Under the pieces are notes generated by a model. The model did no database searches. It had not been told where the DNA came from and saw nothing but the letters and a program-made list of their open reading frames with translations. Source: Pseudomonas sp. TH41 (lineage in GTDB: Bacteria > Pseudomonadota > Gammaproteobacteria > Pseudomonadales > Pseudomonadaceae). From it: a stretch of DNA of 64,000 nt. Positions 9,801-17,772 of this stretch are shown one piece after another (position 1 is the first letter of the stretch; every line of letters starts with the position of its first letter). The translations under genes were made by a program, and so were the position numbers. The DNA lies in NCBI RefSeq assembly GCF_016650695.1, contig NZ_JAEKFH010000003.1:2872001-2936000 (forward strand), given 5' to 3'.

Positions 9801-9915
9801 AGCGGGATCCGGGCAATTAGGCGACCGAGTATGCCGCAGCTATGTGTCCTTAATATAGAGAGGAACATAGAGAGACGGCGCGAAACAGCATGAGCTGCTT
9901 CGCATCCGGGAGGTT

Positions 9916-10371
9916 TTACACGAAGCAGAGGGACAGAGGTTCGGCGATGTACGCCGGTTTTTCCGATCCTTCGATCTCAAGCGTGGCGGTGGCTTTGAGC
10001 AGCCATTGACCGGGTTTTTTCTCGTTGACATCGGTCAGGTCGACCTTGAGCCGCACTTTCGAGTTGACCTTGACGGGCTGAATGAATCGCACGCTGTCGA
10101 GGCCGTAGTTGACCACCATCTTCAGGCCTTCAGGCAGGACGAGGATGTCTTCCATCAGTTTGGGGATTAGTGACAGCGACAGGAAACCGTGGGCAATGGT
10201 GCTGCCAAATGGCGTTTGCGCGGCTTTGACCGGGTCGACGTGGATGAACTGATAGTCACCAGTGGCTTCGGCGAACAGGTTGATGCGCTCCTGATCGATG
10301 GTAAGCCATTCGGAACATCCAAGTTCCTTGCCGACATAATCTTTGAGCTCTGCAACGGGGACATAGGGCAT
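9916..10371 (-). CDS. MaoC-like (R)-specific enoyl-CoA hydratase
   Basis: 151-residue hot-dog-fold protein. The hydratase motif is AEATGDYQFIHVD with Asp and His, followed by FGSTIAHGFLSLSLI. Such proteins hydrate enoyl-CoA or act on related acyl thioesters. The start at 10371 (MPYVPVAELK) was preferred over one eight codons upstream because AAGGAGAG lies eight bases before it. The neighbours give no pathway, and the exact substrate cannot be told. Confidence 0.85.
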   Translation of the reverse strand: MPYVPVAELKDYVGKELGCSEWLTIDQERINLFAEATGDYQFIHVDPVKAAQTPFGSTIAHGFLSLSLIPKLMEDILVLPEGLKMVVNYGLDSVRFIQPVKVNSKVRLKVDLTDVNEKKPGQWLLKATATLEIEGSEKPAYIAEPLSLCFV

Positions 10372-10515
10372 TGAGACTCTCCTTGGGTTCATCATTTTTT
10401 TAGTTTAGGTGGGGGGATTTGACCTCCCGGATTACCACTTTAGATCAACATGGCAAACGGCTCAGGTCAACTGACCATGCTGATGGCGAATGCCGGTCTA
10501 TAGCGTTGGCATGCT

Positions 10516-10521
10516 TATAAT
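10516..10521 (+). promoter_or_regulatory. Possible -10 box before lrgAB
   Basis: TATAAT lies 29 bp before the preferred lrgA start. No good -35 match is seen at 17 bp, so this is a weak prediction. Confidence 0.35.
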
Positions 10522-10549
10522 GCAGGCGCGAATTTGCGGGAGAGGACGG

Positions 10550-10912
10550 ATGTTGTTACGTGGCCTGACCTGGCTGGTGCTGTTTCAATTGCTGGGCACC
10601 GCCATCAATCATTTGTTTTTGCCGGTACTGCCGGGGCCGATCATCGGCCTGCTGTTGTTACTGGTGTACCTGATCAGCCGTGGTCAGGTCGGCGAACCGC
10701 TGAACCTGGCAGCCAGTAGCCTGCTGCGTTACCTGCCGTTGTTGCTAGTGCCGCCGGCCGTGGGCGTGATGGTGTATGCCAAAGACATTGCCGCGGATTT
10801 CTGGGCGATTGTGGGCGCGCTGGTGTTGTCGTTGGTGCTGTCCCTGTCGTTTGTTGGCGTGCTGATGCAGCGCCTGATCAAACGACACGCTCATCCTGAG
10901 GACAGCCAATGA
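10550..10912 (+). CDS. lrgA: CidA/LrgA holin-like membrane protein
   Basis: 120 residues with four hydrophobic segments; FLPVLPGPIIGLLLLLVYL matches the LrgA/CidA family. Start at 10550 chosen because GGGAGAGGAC precedes it; a longer frame opens at 10490. With the next gene, which it overlaps by four bases, it forms the usual lrgAB pair linked to control of murein hydrolase activity or to transport of small organic acids. Synteny: PA4014-PA4013. Confidence 0.87.
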   Translation: MLLRGLTWLVLFQLLGTAINHLFLPVLPGPIIGLLLLLVYLISRGQVGEPLNLAASSLLRYLPLLLVPPAVGVMVYAKDIAADFWAIVGALVLSLVLSLSFVGVLMQRLIKRHAHPEDSQ

Positions 10913-11625
10913 TCTTCGACTGGCACGGCGCCTGGGCGTCAGTGATTCATCATCCGTTGTTCGGTATCGGCATTACCCTGGGCGCTTATCAGCTTGTGCT
11001 GGCGGCGTTCGAGAAAACCCGCTGGGTGTTTCTCCAGCCAGTGCTGGTGTCCATGCTGCTGGTGATCGGTGTGTTGGTGGGTTGTGGCCTGACCTATGCC
11101 GAGTACCGCAAAAGCACCGAGATTCTCAGCATCTTGCTCGGTCCAGCCACGGTGGCGCTGGCGGTGCCGCTATACCTTAACCTGCGACGGATTCGGCAGT
11201 TGTTCTGGCCGATATTTACTACGCTGGTGATAGGCGGTGTGGTTGCCACCGGCATGGGTGTGTTGCTGGGGTGGTCGTTCGGTGCCGAGCATATGATCCT
11301 GATGACCATGGCGCCGAAGTCAGTGACGTCGCCGATCGCCATGTTGGTGGCCGAGCAAATTGGTGGCGTTGCGGCGCTGGCGGCGGTATTTGTGTTGATC
11401 ACTGGCGTGATCGGGGCGATCTTCGGTCCGAGTCTGTTGAATCGGCTCGGTGTCCACAGTCCCGAGGCGCGCGGCATGGCCCTGGGCATGACTGCCCACG
11501 CGGTCGGGACGTCGGTAGCCTTGCAGGAAAGTGAAGAGTGTGGCGCCTTTGCGGCGCTGGCGATGAGTCTGATGGGCGTGGCCACGGCGGTGTTCCTGCC
11601 GTTGGCGGTGTCGATGGTGGTGTAA
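10909..11625 (+). CDS. lrgB: LrgB/CidB family membrane protein
   Basis: 238 residues, polytopic. MAPKSVTSPIAMLVAEQIGG and GHAVGTSVAL-like ALGMTAHAVGTSVALQESEE are family signatures. Translationally coupled to lrgA through ATGA. The partner of LrgA in the inner membrane; role as for lrgA. No LytSR-type regulator is next to it. Confidence 0.9.
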   Translation: MIFDWHGAWASVIHHPLFGIGITLGAYQLVLAAFEKTRWVFLQPVLVSMLLVIGVLVGCGLTYAEYRKSTEILSILLGPATVALAVPLYLNLRRIRQLFWPIFTTLVIGGVVATGMGVLLGWSFGAEHMILMTMAPKSVTSPIAMLVAEQIGGVAALAAVFVLITGVIGAIFGPSLLNRLGVHSPEARGMALGMTAHAVGTSVALQESEECGAFAALAMSLMGVATAVFLPLAVSMVV

Positions 11626-11635
11626 GGAAATGTCT

Positions 11636-12226
11636 ATGAGCTTGCCGCTTTTCCCGCTGAACACAGTGCTGTTTCCTGGCTGCATCCTCGATTTGCAGAT
11701 CTTCGAGGCGCGCTACCTGGACATGATCAGTCGCTGCATGAAACAGGGCGGCGGCTTCGGCGTGGTGTGCATCCTCGACGGCGAAGAAGTCGGCATCGCC
11801 CCGGCGGGTTATGCGCTGGTCGGGTGCGAAGCACTGATCACCGATTTCAAGCAGCAGGAGAATGGCTTGCTGGGGATTCGTGTCCAGGGCGGTCGGCGTT
11901 TCCACGTATTGAGTGCCGAGGTTCAGCGCGACCATTTAACCCTCGCCGAGGTCGAGTGGCTGGAGGACGAACCCGAGCAACCTTTGCAGGACGAGGACGC
12001 CGATCTGGTGGCCTTGCTCAAGGCCTTGGCCGAACACCCGATGGTCGAGGCGCTGAACATGGGCACCGAAGCGACCGGACAACAATCGCTGGCCAACCAA
12101 CTGGCGTACCTGTTGCCATTTGCCGAAGTGGACAAGATCGACTTGCTGCAACTCGATGATCCGCAGCAGCGACTGGATGCGATACAGGCGTTGCTGGACG
12201 AGTTGCAGGGTGAGTTGTTTGCCTGA
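11636..12226 (+). CDS. Lon N-terminal-domain (substrate-binding) protein
   Basis: 196 residues consisting only of the Lon substrate-binding domain: LPLFPLNTVLFPGCILDLQIFEARY at the start is the hallmark. No ATPase or protease part is present, so it is not a protease by itself. ATG 11636 fits the AAGGA better than ATG 11630, which lies too close to it. It follows lrgB by ten bases. Function unknown; such proteins occur widely as stand-alone genes. Confidence 0.85.
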   Translation: MSLPLFPLNTVLFPGCILDLQIFEARYLDMISRCMKQGGGFGVVCILDGEEVGIAPAGYALVGCEALITDFKQQENGLLGIRVQGGRRFHVLSAEVQRDHLTLAEVEWLEDEPEQPLQDEDADLVALLKALAEHPMVEALNMGTEATGQQSLANQLAYLLPFAEVDKIDLLQLDDPQQRLDAIQALLDELQGELFA

Positions 12227-12234
12227 CGAACGCT

Positions 12235-12394
12235 AAAGATCGCAGCCACCTGTAGGAGCGAGCTTGCTCCGGGCGGCGTTCCGACGAAGGACGTTAACGA
12301 TAACGCGTTCGTCCTGAATGAACGCGTTGCTCTCAAGTCATTCGTCGGAACGCCGCCCGGAGCAAGCTCGCTCCTACAGGTGGCTGCGATCTTT
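12235..12394. repeat. Long perfect inverted repeat of fused REP types
   Basis: Arms 12235-12288 and 12341-12394 are 54-bp perfect inverted copies. From the outside in they carry the AAAGATCGCAGCC end of one REP family, then TGTAGGAGCGAGCTTGCTC of the other, then a unique GC-rich part. It lies between convergent genes and probably ends both transcripts. Confidence 0.9.
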
Positions 12395-12400
12395 TGATCT

Positions 12401-13717
12401 TCAGTAGGCGTATCTCAACATCGCATGCGGCAAATGTCGCAGAGCAAAAAAGCCAAACAACGCCACCAGCGCCGGCAATACCAACCACCAGACCTTGGGT
12501 GGCATGGCATTAAGCGGCGTCTGACGCTGACTCAGCCAGAGGCTCGCAGCACAGACACATGCCGCCAACATCGCGCCGGCCAGCACATCCGTCGGCCAAT
12601 GCGCGCCCAGGTAAACCCGCGACAGGGCAATCGACAGTGCCGGCAAGCAACCCAGCAGCAGCCAGGTCAGGCGCATCCGTGGCGGTTGTCCGCGGCCGGC
12701 GAGTACGGCGAGCGTCAGAAACAGTGCGAAGGAACCGGAAGCGTGGCCGCTGGGCATGCTGTAGCTGGCCAGCGGATCACTTAGCACTTCCGGGCGCAGG
12801 CGGGCAAAAAAATGCTTGGTCGCGGTATTGGCCAGCGCCGTGCAGAGCAGGGTGCTGCCGGCGAAAATCGCCTGCCGCCATTGCCGCATGAGCAACAGCA
12901 AGCCGGTCAGCAGGGCGCTGAACATCAGCATGTTGCGAAACTCACCGATCAGCGTGAGAACAACGGCCACTTCATCGAGCATCGGGCTGCGGTGTTCCTG
13001 TACCAAGGTCATCACGCCCTGGTCCAGGGCGGTTAAATGGGGATAGCCGATAAACAATCCCGCCAGAATCAGAAAGCTCATGCCGGTAATCAGCATTGTC
13101 GCTTTGCGATGACGGCGCAGGCTGCTGGTGACGCTCAAACCCACCATGACGGCAATGCTGCCCACGACAATCCCGGCTTGCGGCCAGAAACCCTCCGGCA
13201 ACGGCAAGCGAATCGCCGCGCCCGTGGCCCAGCCCGGTAGCAGGTAGGCAACGCTCCAGCCCGCAGCGGCCAGCAGGCTGACGGCGGCGAACCGCGCAAA
13301 GGGCATGTCGAACATCCCGGCGACCATCGGCAACATCGGGCGCAACGGACCGATGAAACGCCCGACCAGCAAACTGGCGATACCGTAGCGCTGGAAATAC
13401 GCTTCGGCGCCGGCGATCCATTCCGGGTGATGACGTAGGCCGGGCAGGCGTCGGATGTTCTGATGGAAATGCCGGCCGATGAAGTAGGACACGACATCGC
13501 CCAGTATGCCGGCGACGAACCCGAGCAACAGCGTCTCGCTCAATGACAGCGCACCACTGCCGGCCAGTACTGCCACGGCGAACAGCAGCACCGTGCCGGG
13601 CACGATCAACCCGGCAATTGCCAGGCACTCCACGAAGGCCACGATGAACACTGCCGCTGCCAGCCATTGCGGGTTGACCGTCAACCAACCGGTCACGCTA
13701 TCGAGCCATGGGCCCAT
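12401..13717 (-). CDS. DedA-PAP2 fusion membrane protein
   Basis: 438 residues. Residues 1-200 are a DedA (VTT/SNARE-associated) domain with FIGPLRPMLPMVAGM (121-135), a family linked to lipid-carrier flipping. Residues about 205-438 are a PAP2 phosphatase with all three motifs: KHFFARLRP (301-309), SMPSGHA (320-326) and SRVYLGAHWPTD (366-377), so it should be active, probably on undecaprenyl- or phosphatidyl-phosphates at the periplasmic face. The pairing suggests linked lipid-carrier transport and dephosphorylation; that is inference. Confidence 0.88.
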   Translation of the reverse strand: MGPWLDSVTGWLTVNPQWLAAAVFIVAFVECLAIAGLIVPGTVLLFAVAVLAGSGALSLSETLLLGFVAGILGDVVSYFIGRHFHQNIRRLPGLRHHPEWIAGAEAYFQRYGIASLLVGRFIGPLRPMLPMVAGMFDMPFARFAAVSLLAAAGWSVAYLLPGWATGAAIRLPLPEGFWPQAGIVVGSIAVMVGLSVTSSLRRHRKATMLITGMSFLILAGLFIGYPHLTALDQGVMTLVQEHRSPMLDEVAVVLTLIGEFRNMLMFSALLTGLLLLMRQWRQAIFAGSTLLCTALANTATKHFFARLRPEVLSDPLASYSMPSGHASGSFALFLTLAVLAGRGQPPRMRLTWLLLGCLPALSIALSRVYLGAHWPTDVLAGAMLAACVCAASLWLSQRQTPLNAMPPKVWWLVLPALVALFGFFALRHLPHAMLRYAY

Positions 13718-13774
13718 AAATACAACTCCATTGAATGTTCAAGGACGAACGCGATCTCAAAACATCGAAGATCC

Positions 13775-13864
13775 CCCCTGTAGGAGCGAGCTTGCTCGCG
13801 ATGGTGGGTCAGCTACATGGATTTGGCTGACCCACCATCGCGAGCAAGCTCGCTCCTACAGGGG
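13775..13864. repeat. REP doublet, 39-bp perfect arms
   Basis: Arms 13775-13813 and 13826-13864 with a 12-base loop; GTAGGAGCGAGCTTGCTCGC family plus a private CCACCATC-side extension. Confidence 0.9.
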
Positions 13865-13870
13865 CTGTGT

Positions 13871-14566
13871 TCACAGCAAAAAATAATCGCGACCTTCGAC
13901 CTGCCCCCGTCGCAGCGGGTTCCGCGTGCAATAGGGCCCGTAAGCCGCATCGACAAAGCGGTACATCAAATGCTCATCGCGCCCATGGGGAATGCCCAGT
14001 CGCGTGGTCTGGATGATGTGGGCGGGCGACGAACCGACATCTTCCACCAGCAGGACTTCGTGATCAAAACGCTTGGCGTCCCAAACCGGCACCTTCAACC
14101 CCAGCGCTTTGCAGAGCAACGTCTGACCCGCACAGAGTTTTTGTGACGGACGAGGGCGGCCTTGGGCATCAGGATTGTTCAACAGCATCTGCGCCAGGCT
14201 GGCCGGCCCGCTCAATTCATCGACCCACGGATAAGCGGATTTGATCAAAACCGCATTGCCCGCGCCTTGAGCGCTGAAGTTCAGTGAGTCGCCACCCCGG
14301 GCGTAATACATATAAATGTGCCCGCCATCCAGAAACAAAGCCTTACGCTTTTCTGTGTAGCCGAGGGAGGCGTGGCTGCCTTTTTCTTCACAGTAATACG
14401 CTTCGGTCTCGATGATTCGCGCGCTGAGCCATAGGTCTGCGACCCGGTGGCGGATGACTTTGCCGAGTAAATCACGCGCCAGTGTTTGAGCATCTCGGTC
14501 AAAAAACGCGTCCGCAAGTCCCTTGGGCAGGCAAGTAGCGGACGCAGGAACAGTCAGGTTAGTCAT
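13871..14566 (-). CDS. DNA-3-methyladenine glycosylase (AAG type)
   Basis: 231 residues of the AAG/MPG family, which removes alkylated purines to start base excision repair. The catalytic-Glu motif ARIIETEAYYCEEKGSHAS and the YYARGGDSLNFS segment are present, and the length fits. Synteny: PA4010. It lies alone, with a REP doublet at its 3' end. Confidence 0.9.
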   Translation of the reverse strand: MTNLTVPASATCLPKGLADAFFDRDAQTLARDLLGKVIRHRVADLWLSARIIETEAYYCEEKGSHASLGYTEKRKALFLDGGHIYMYYARGGDSLNFSAQGAGNAVLIKSAYPWVDELSGPASLAQMLLNNPDAQGRPRPSQKLCAGQTLLCKALGLKVPVWDAKRFDHEVLLVEDVGSSPAHIIQTTRLGIPHGRDEHLMYRFVDAAYGPYCTRNPLRRGQVEGRDYFLL

Positions 14567-14701
14567 GATGAACGAGGTTTATCAGGGCTGATTGAGCGGT
14601 GATGATAACAATTTGCGGCTTAATCACGGCTGAACGTCGGCAAATTGCCTTCCATTTCGACCATCCGCCCGTCACCGCTGTTAGTCAGGGGACGCGACAG
14701 C

Positions 14702-14707
14702 TATAAT
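14702..14707 (+). promoter_or_regulatory. -10 box for the proA operon
   Basis: Perfect TATAAT, 48 bp before the proA start. The -35 region (around 14679-14686) matches poorly. Confidence 0.5.
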
Positions 14708-14755
14708 CTGCCGCTTTACTCTTTACCAAGACCTTAGCAAAGACCATCACAGACC

Positions 14756-16027
14756 ATGACTGAGTCCGTTCTTGACTACATGACCCGATTGGGTCGCGCT
14801 GCCCGCGAGGCTTCTCGCGTCATTGGCCGTGCCAGCACTGCGCAAAAAAACCGCGCGTTGCAGGCGGCTGCCAATGCGCTGGACGCTGCACGCGCCGAGT
14901 TGACGGCCGCCAATGAGCTGGACCTCGCGGCGGGACGCGCCAATGGTCTGGAACCTGCCTTGCTGGAACGTCTGGCGCTGACTCCGGCCCGTATCGACGG
15001 CATGATCGTGGGGCTGCGTCAGGTCGCGGCATTGCCAGACCCGGTGGGCGCAATCCGCGACATGAGCTACCGGCCGTCGGGGATTCAGGTCGGCAAGATG
15101 CGCGTACCGTTGGGTGTGATCGGGATCATTTACGAATCGCGGCCGAACGTGACCATTGATGCGGCCAGCCTGTGCCTGAAGTCGGGTAACGCGACCATCT
15201 TGCGTGGCGGTTCCGAGGCGATTCATTCCAACCGTGCCATTGCCGCCTGTATCCAGCGCGGTCTGGCCGAGGCCGGTTTGCCGGCCGCCGTGGTGCAAGT
15301 GGTCGAAACCACTGATCGCGCAGCCGTTGGCGCGCTGATCACCATGCCTGAGTACGTCGACGTCATCGTGCCCCGTGGCGGCCGTGGCTTGATCGAACGG
15401 GTCAGCCGCGACGCCCGCGTGCCAGTGATCAAGCACCTGGACGGCATTTGCCACGTTTACGTCAGTGCCCACGCCGATCTGCCGAAAGCCCAGCGCATCG
15501 CGTTCAACGCCAAGACCTACCGTTATGGCATCTGCGGTGCCATGGAAACCTTGTTGGTGGATCAATCGGTGGCCAAGGATTTCCTGCCGTCGATGGCGGC
15601 ACAGTTCCGTGAAAAGGGCGTCGAGCTGCGCGGTTGTGAGCGTACCCGCGCGATCATCGATGCCGCAGTGGCCACTGAAGAAGACTGGAGCACTGAGTAC
15701 CTGGCGCCGATCCTCTCGATCAAAGTCGTCGACGGGCTGGACCAGGCCATCGAACACATCAACACCTATGGCTCCCATCACACGGATTCGATTGTCAGCG
15801 AACACCAGGGCGACACCCGGCGTTTTGTGGCTGAAGTCGATTCATCGTCAGTGATGATCAACACGCCGACGTGTTTCGCCGATGGCTTCGAATACGGATT
15901 GGGTGCCGAGATTGGCATTTCTACTGATAAGCTGCACGCCCGCGGCCCGGTGGGTCTCGAAGGTCTGACCTGCGAGAAGTACATCGTGGTCGGTGATGGC
16001 CAGTTGCGCGGTCAGGAGTCGGTCTGA
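14756..16027 (+). CDS. proA: Gamma-glutamyl phosphate reductase
   Basis: 423 residues, full length. Second step of proline synthesis: NADPH reduction of gamma-glutamyl phosphate to glutamate semialdehyde. [27 protein letters not shown] and the catalytic-Cys segment [12 protein letters not shown] are typical. It heads a long plus-strand run; nadD starts two bases after its stop or slightly later. Confidence 0.96.
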   Translation: MTESVLDYMTRLGRAAREASRVIGRASTAQKNRALQAAANALDAARAELTAANELDLAAGRANGLEPALLERLALTPARIDGMIVGLRQVAALPDPVGAIRDMSYRPSGIQVGKMRVPLGVIGIIYESRPNVTIDAASLCLKSGNATILRGGSEAIHSNRAIAACIQRGLAEAGLPAAVVQVVETTDRAAVGALITMPEYVDVIVPRGGRGLIERVSRDARVPVIKHLDGICHVYVSAHADLPKAQRIAFNAKTYRYGICGAMETLLVDQSVAKDFLPSMAAQFREKGVELRGCERTRAIIDAAVATEEDWSTEYLAPILSIKVVDGLDQAIEHINTYGSHHTDSIVSEHQGDTRRFVAEVDSSSVMINTPTCFADGFEYGLGAEIGISTDKLHARGPVGLEGLTCEKYIVVGDGQLRGQESV

Positions 16028-16028
16028 C

Positions 16029-16718
16029 TTGGGCGACTTAGACCCGTCAGCCCCAGTGACCGCCAGCGAGCAGCAACCCCGCCGCATTGGCGTGCTGGGC
16101 GGAACCTTCGATCCGGTGCACATCGGCCATTTGCGCGGTGCGCTGGAAGTCGCCGAATCGCTGGCGCTCGATGAGCTGCGCCTGACACCCAGTGCCAGGC
16201 CGCCCCATCGGGATACGCCGCAGGTGTCGGCCAAAGACCGGCTGGCGATGGTCGAGTGTGCGGTGGCCGGCGTGGCACCGTTGGTGGTGGACGCTCGCGA
16301 ATTGCAGCGGGACAAGCCGTCCTACACCCTCGACACCCTGGAACTGATGCGCGCCGAACTGGCCGCGCAAGACCAGGTTTTTCTACTTTTGGGCTGGGAC
16401 GCATTTTGCGGCCTGCCCACTTGGCACCGCTGGGAAGAGTTGCTCCAGCATTGCCACATCCTGGTGCTGCAACGCCCGGATGCCGACAGCGAACCGCCGG
16501 ATGCCTTGCGCAATCTGTTGGCGGCGCGCTCGGTGAGCGACCCGCTGGCCCTCAAAGGGCCGAGTGGACAGATTGCATTCGTCTGGCAGACGCCGCTCGC
16601 GGTATCCGCCACCCAGATCCGTCAACTGCTGGCCAGCGGTAAGTCGGTACGTTTCCTGGTGCCCGACGCGGTCCTGGCCTACATCGATGCGCACGGACTT
16701 TACCGTGCGTCGAACTGA
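16029..16718 (+). CDS. nadD: Nicotinate-nucleotide adenylyltransferase
   Basis: About 229 residues. Makes NaAD from nicotinate mononucleotide and ATP. The nucleotidyl-transfer motif [11 protein letters not shown] and the C-terminal SATQIR are clear. No ATG lies between proA and this motif. TTG 16029 has an AGGAG 11 bases upstream; GTG 16056 is the alternative; ATG 15996 would overlap proA by 32 bases. The true start is uncertain by up to 20 codons. Confidence 0.93.
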   Translation: MGDLDPSAPVTASEQQPRRIGVLGGTFDPVHIGHLRGALEVAESLALDELRLTPSARPPHRDTPQVSAKDRLAMVECAVAGVAPLVVDARELQRDKPSYTLDTLELMRAELAAQDQVFLLLGWDAFCGLPTWHRWEELLQHCHILVLQRPDADSEPPDALRNLLAARSVSDPLALKGPSGQIAFVWQTPLAVSATQIRQLLASGKSVRFLVPDAVLAYIDAHGLYRASN

Positions 16719-16790
16719 AAAAGGGCGCGCTTCAAAGCACGAAATGACGTGTATTGAAGCGCCCGAACATACGAGCAAAACGAGTTTTAT

Positions 16791-17285
16791 ATGACGAACA
16801 AAGACGTAACTAAAGTAAAGCGCAAAGGCACGTTCAAGAGCGCCCCGCTGCCTGAGCCGGTTCTCAGCACCGAGCCCCTGAAGGGTGATGAGCTGGTCAA
16901 GGTTGCCGTAGCCGCCCTGGAAGACGTAAAAGGCCAGGACATCCAGGTGATCGACGTTCGTGAAAAGCAGAGCATCACGGACTACATGATCATCGCCACC
17001 GGTACCTCCAACCGCCAGATCGGCGCGATGCTGGACAAGGTTCGCGAAGCCGTCAAAGCCCTGGGCGTCAAGCCGCTGGGTGAAGAAGGCAAGGGCGACA
17101 GCGATTGGGTGCTGCTGGACATGGATGATGTCATCGTCCACATGATGACCGCCTCGGCTCGTCAGTTTTACGACCTGGAGCGTCTGTGGTCCGGTGCAGA
17201 ACAGAGCCGTGCTCTGAACGCGGCTCACCACAGCCCGGAAAACACCCATGAGCACTTCATCAAGCTCAACAAAGACCAGCAATAA
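16791..17285 (+). CDS. rsfS: Ribosome silencing factor RsfS
   Basis: 164 residues. The RsfS/Iojap core spans about 33-140 with IQVIDVREKQSITDYMIIATG and DDVIVHMM. It binds uL14 of the 50S subunit and blocks subunit joining in starved cells. It is longer than the roughly 105-residue E. coli protein: a basic N-terminal stretch (about 35 residues) and a C-terminal tail (about 24) are added, seen in other fluorescent pseudomonads. Next to rlmH as usual. Confidence 0.93.
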   Translation: MTNKDVTKVKRKGTFKSAPLPEPVLSTEPLKGDELVKVAVAALEDVKGQDIQVIDVREKQSITDYMIIATGTSNRQIGAMLDKVREAVKALGVKPLGEEGKGDSDWVLLDMDDVIVHMMTASARQFYDLERLWSGAEQSRALNAAHHSPENTHEHFIKLNKDQQ

Positions 17286-17294
17286 GGGACCGCT

Positions 17295-17762
17295 GTGCGA
17301 CTGCGACTGATCGCCGTCGGTTCACGCATGCCCAAATGGGTGGAAGAAGGCTGGCATGAATATGCCAAGCGTCTTCCGTCCGAGCTGGCGCTGGAACTGG
17401 TGGAAATACCGCTCAACACCCGTGGCAAGAACGCCGACGTGGCGCGCTTTATCCGTCAGGAAGGCGAAGCCATGCTGGCCAAGGTCGGCCCGAACGAGCG
17501 CGTCGTCACCCTCGAAGTTCATGGCAAGCCCTGGAGCACCGAGCAATTGGCGGTCGAACTCGATCGCTGGCGGCTGGACTCGCGCACGGTGAACTTCATG
17601 GTCGGTGGCCCCGAGGGGCTGGCGCCGGAGGTGTGCGCGCGGGCTGATCAGCGCTGGTCGTTATCGCCGTTGACGTTGCCGCACCCGCTGGTGCGGATTC
17701 TGATCGGCGAACAGCTGTACCGTGCCTGGACAGTTCTGTCCGGCCACCCTTACCACAAGTAG
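17295..17762 (+). CDS. rlmH: 23S rRNA pseudouridine1915 N3-methyltransferase
   Basis: 155 residues, exact family length. SPOUT methyltransferase with the knot [10 protein letters not shown] and C-terminal [20 protein letters not shown]. Methylates pseudouridine 1915 in helix 69 of mature 70S ribosomes. The start is GTG 17295, four bases after AAGGGAC. Confidence 0.95.
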   Translation: MRLRLIAVGSRMPKWVEEGWHEYAKRLPSELALELVEIPLNTRGKNADVARFIRQEGEAMLAKVGPNERVVTLEVHGKPWSTEQLAVELDRWRLDSRTVNFMVGGPEGLAPEVCARADQRWSLSPLTLPHPLVRILIGEQLYRAWTVLSGHPYHK

Positions 17763-17772
17763 TTCTGCCCTC

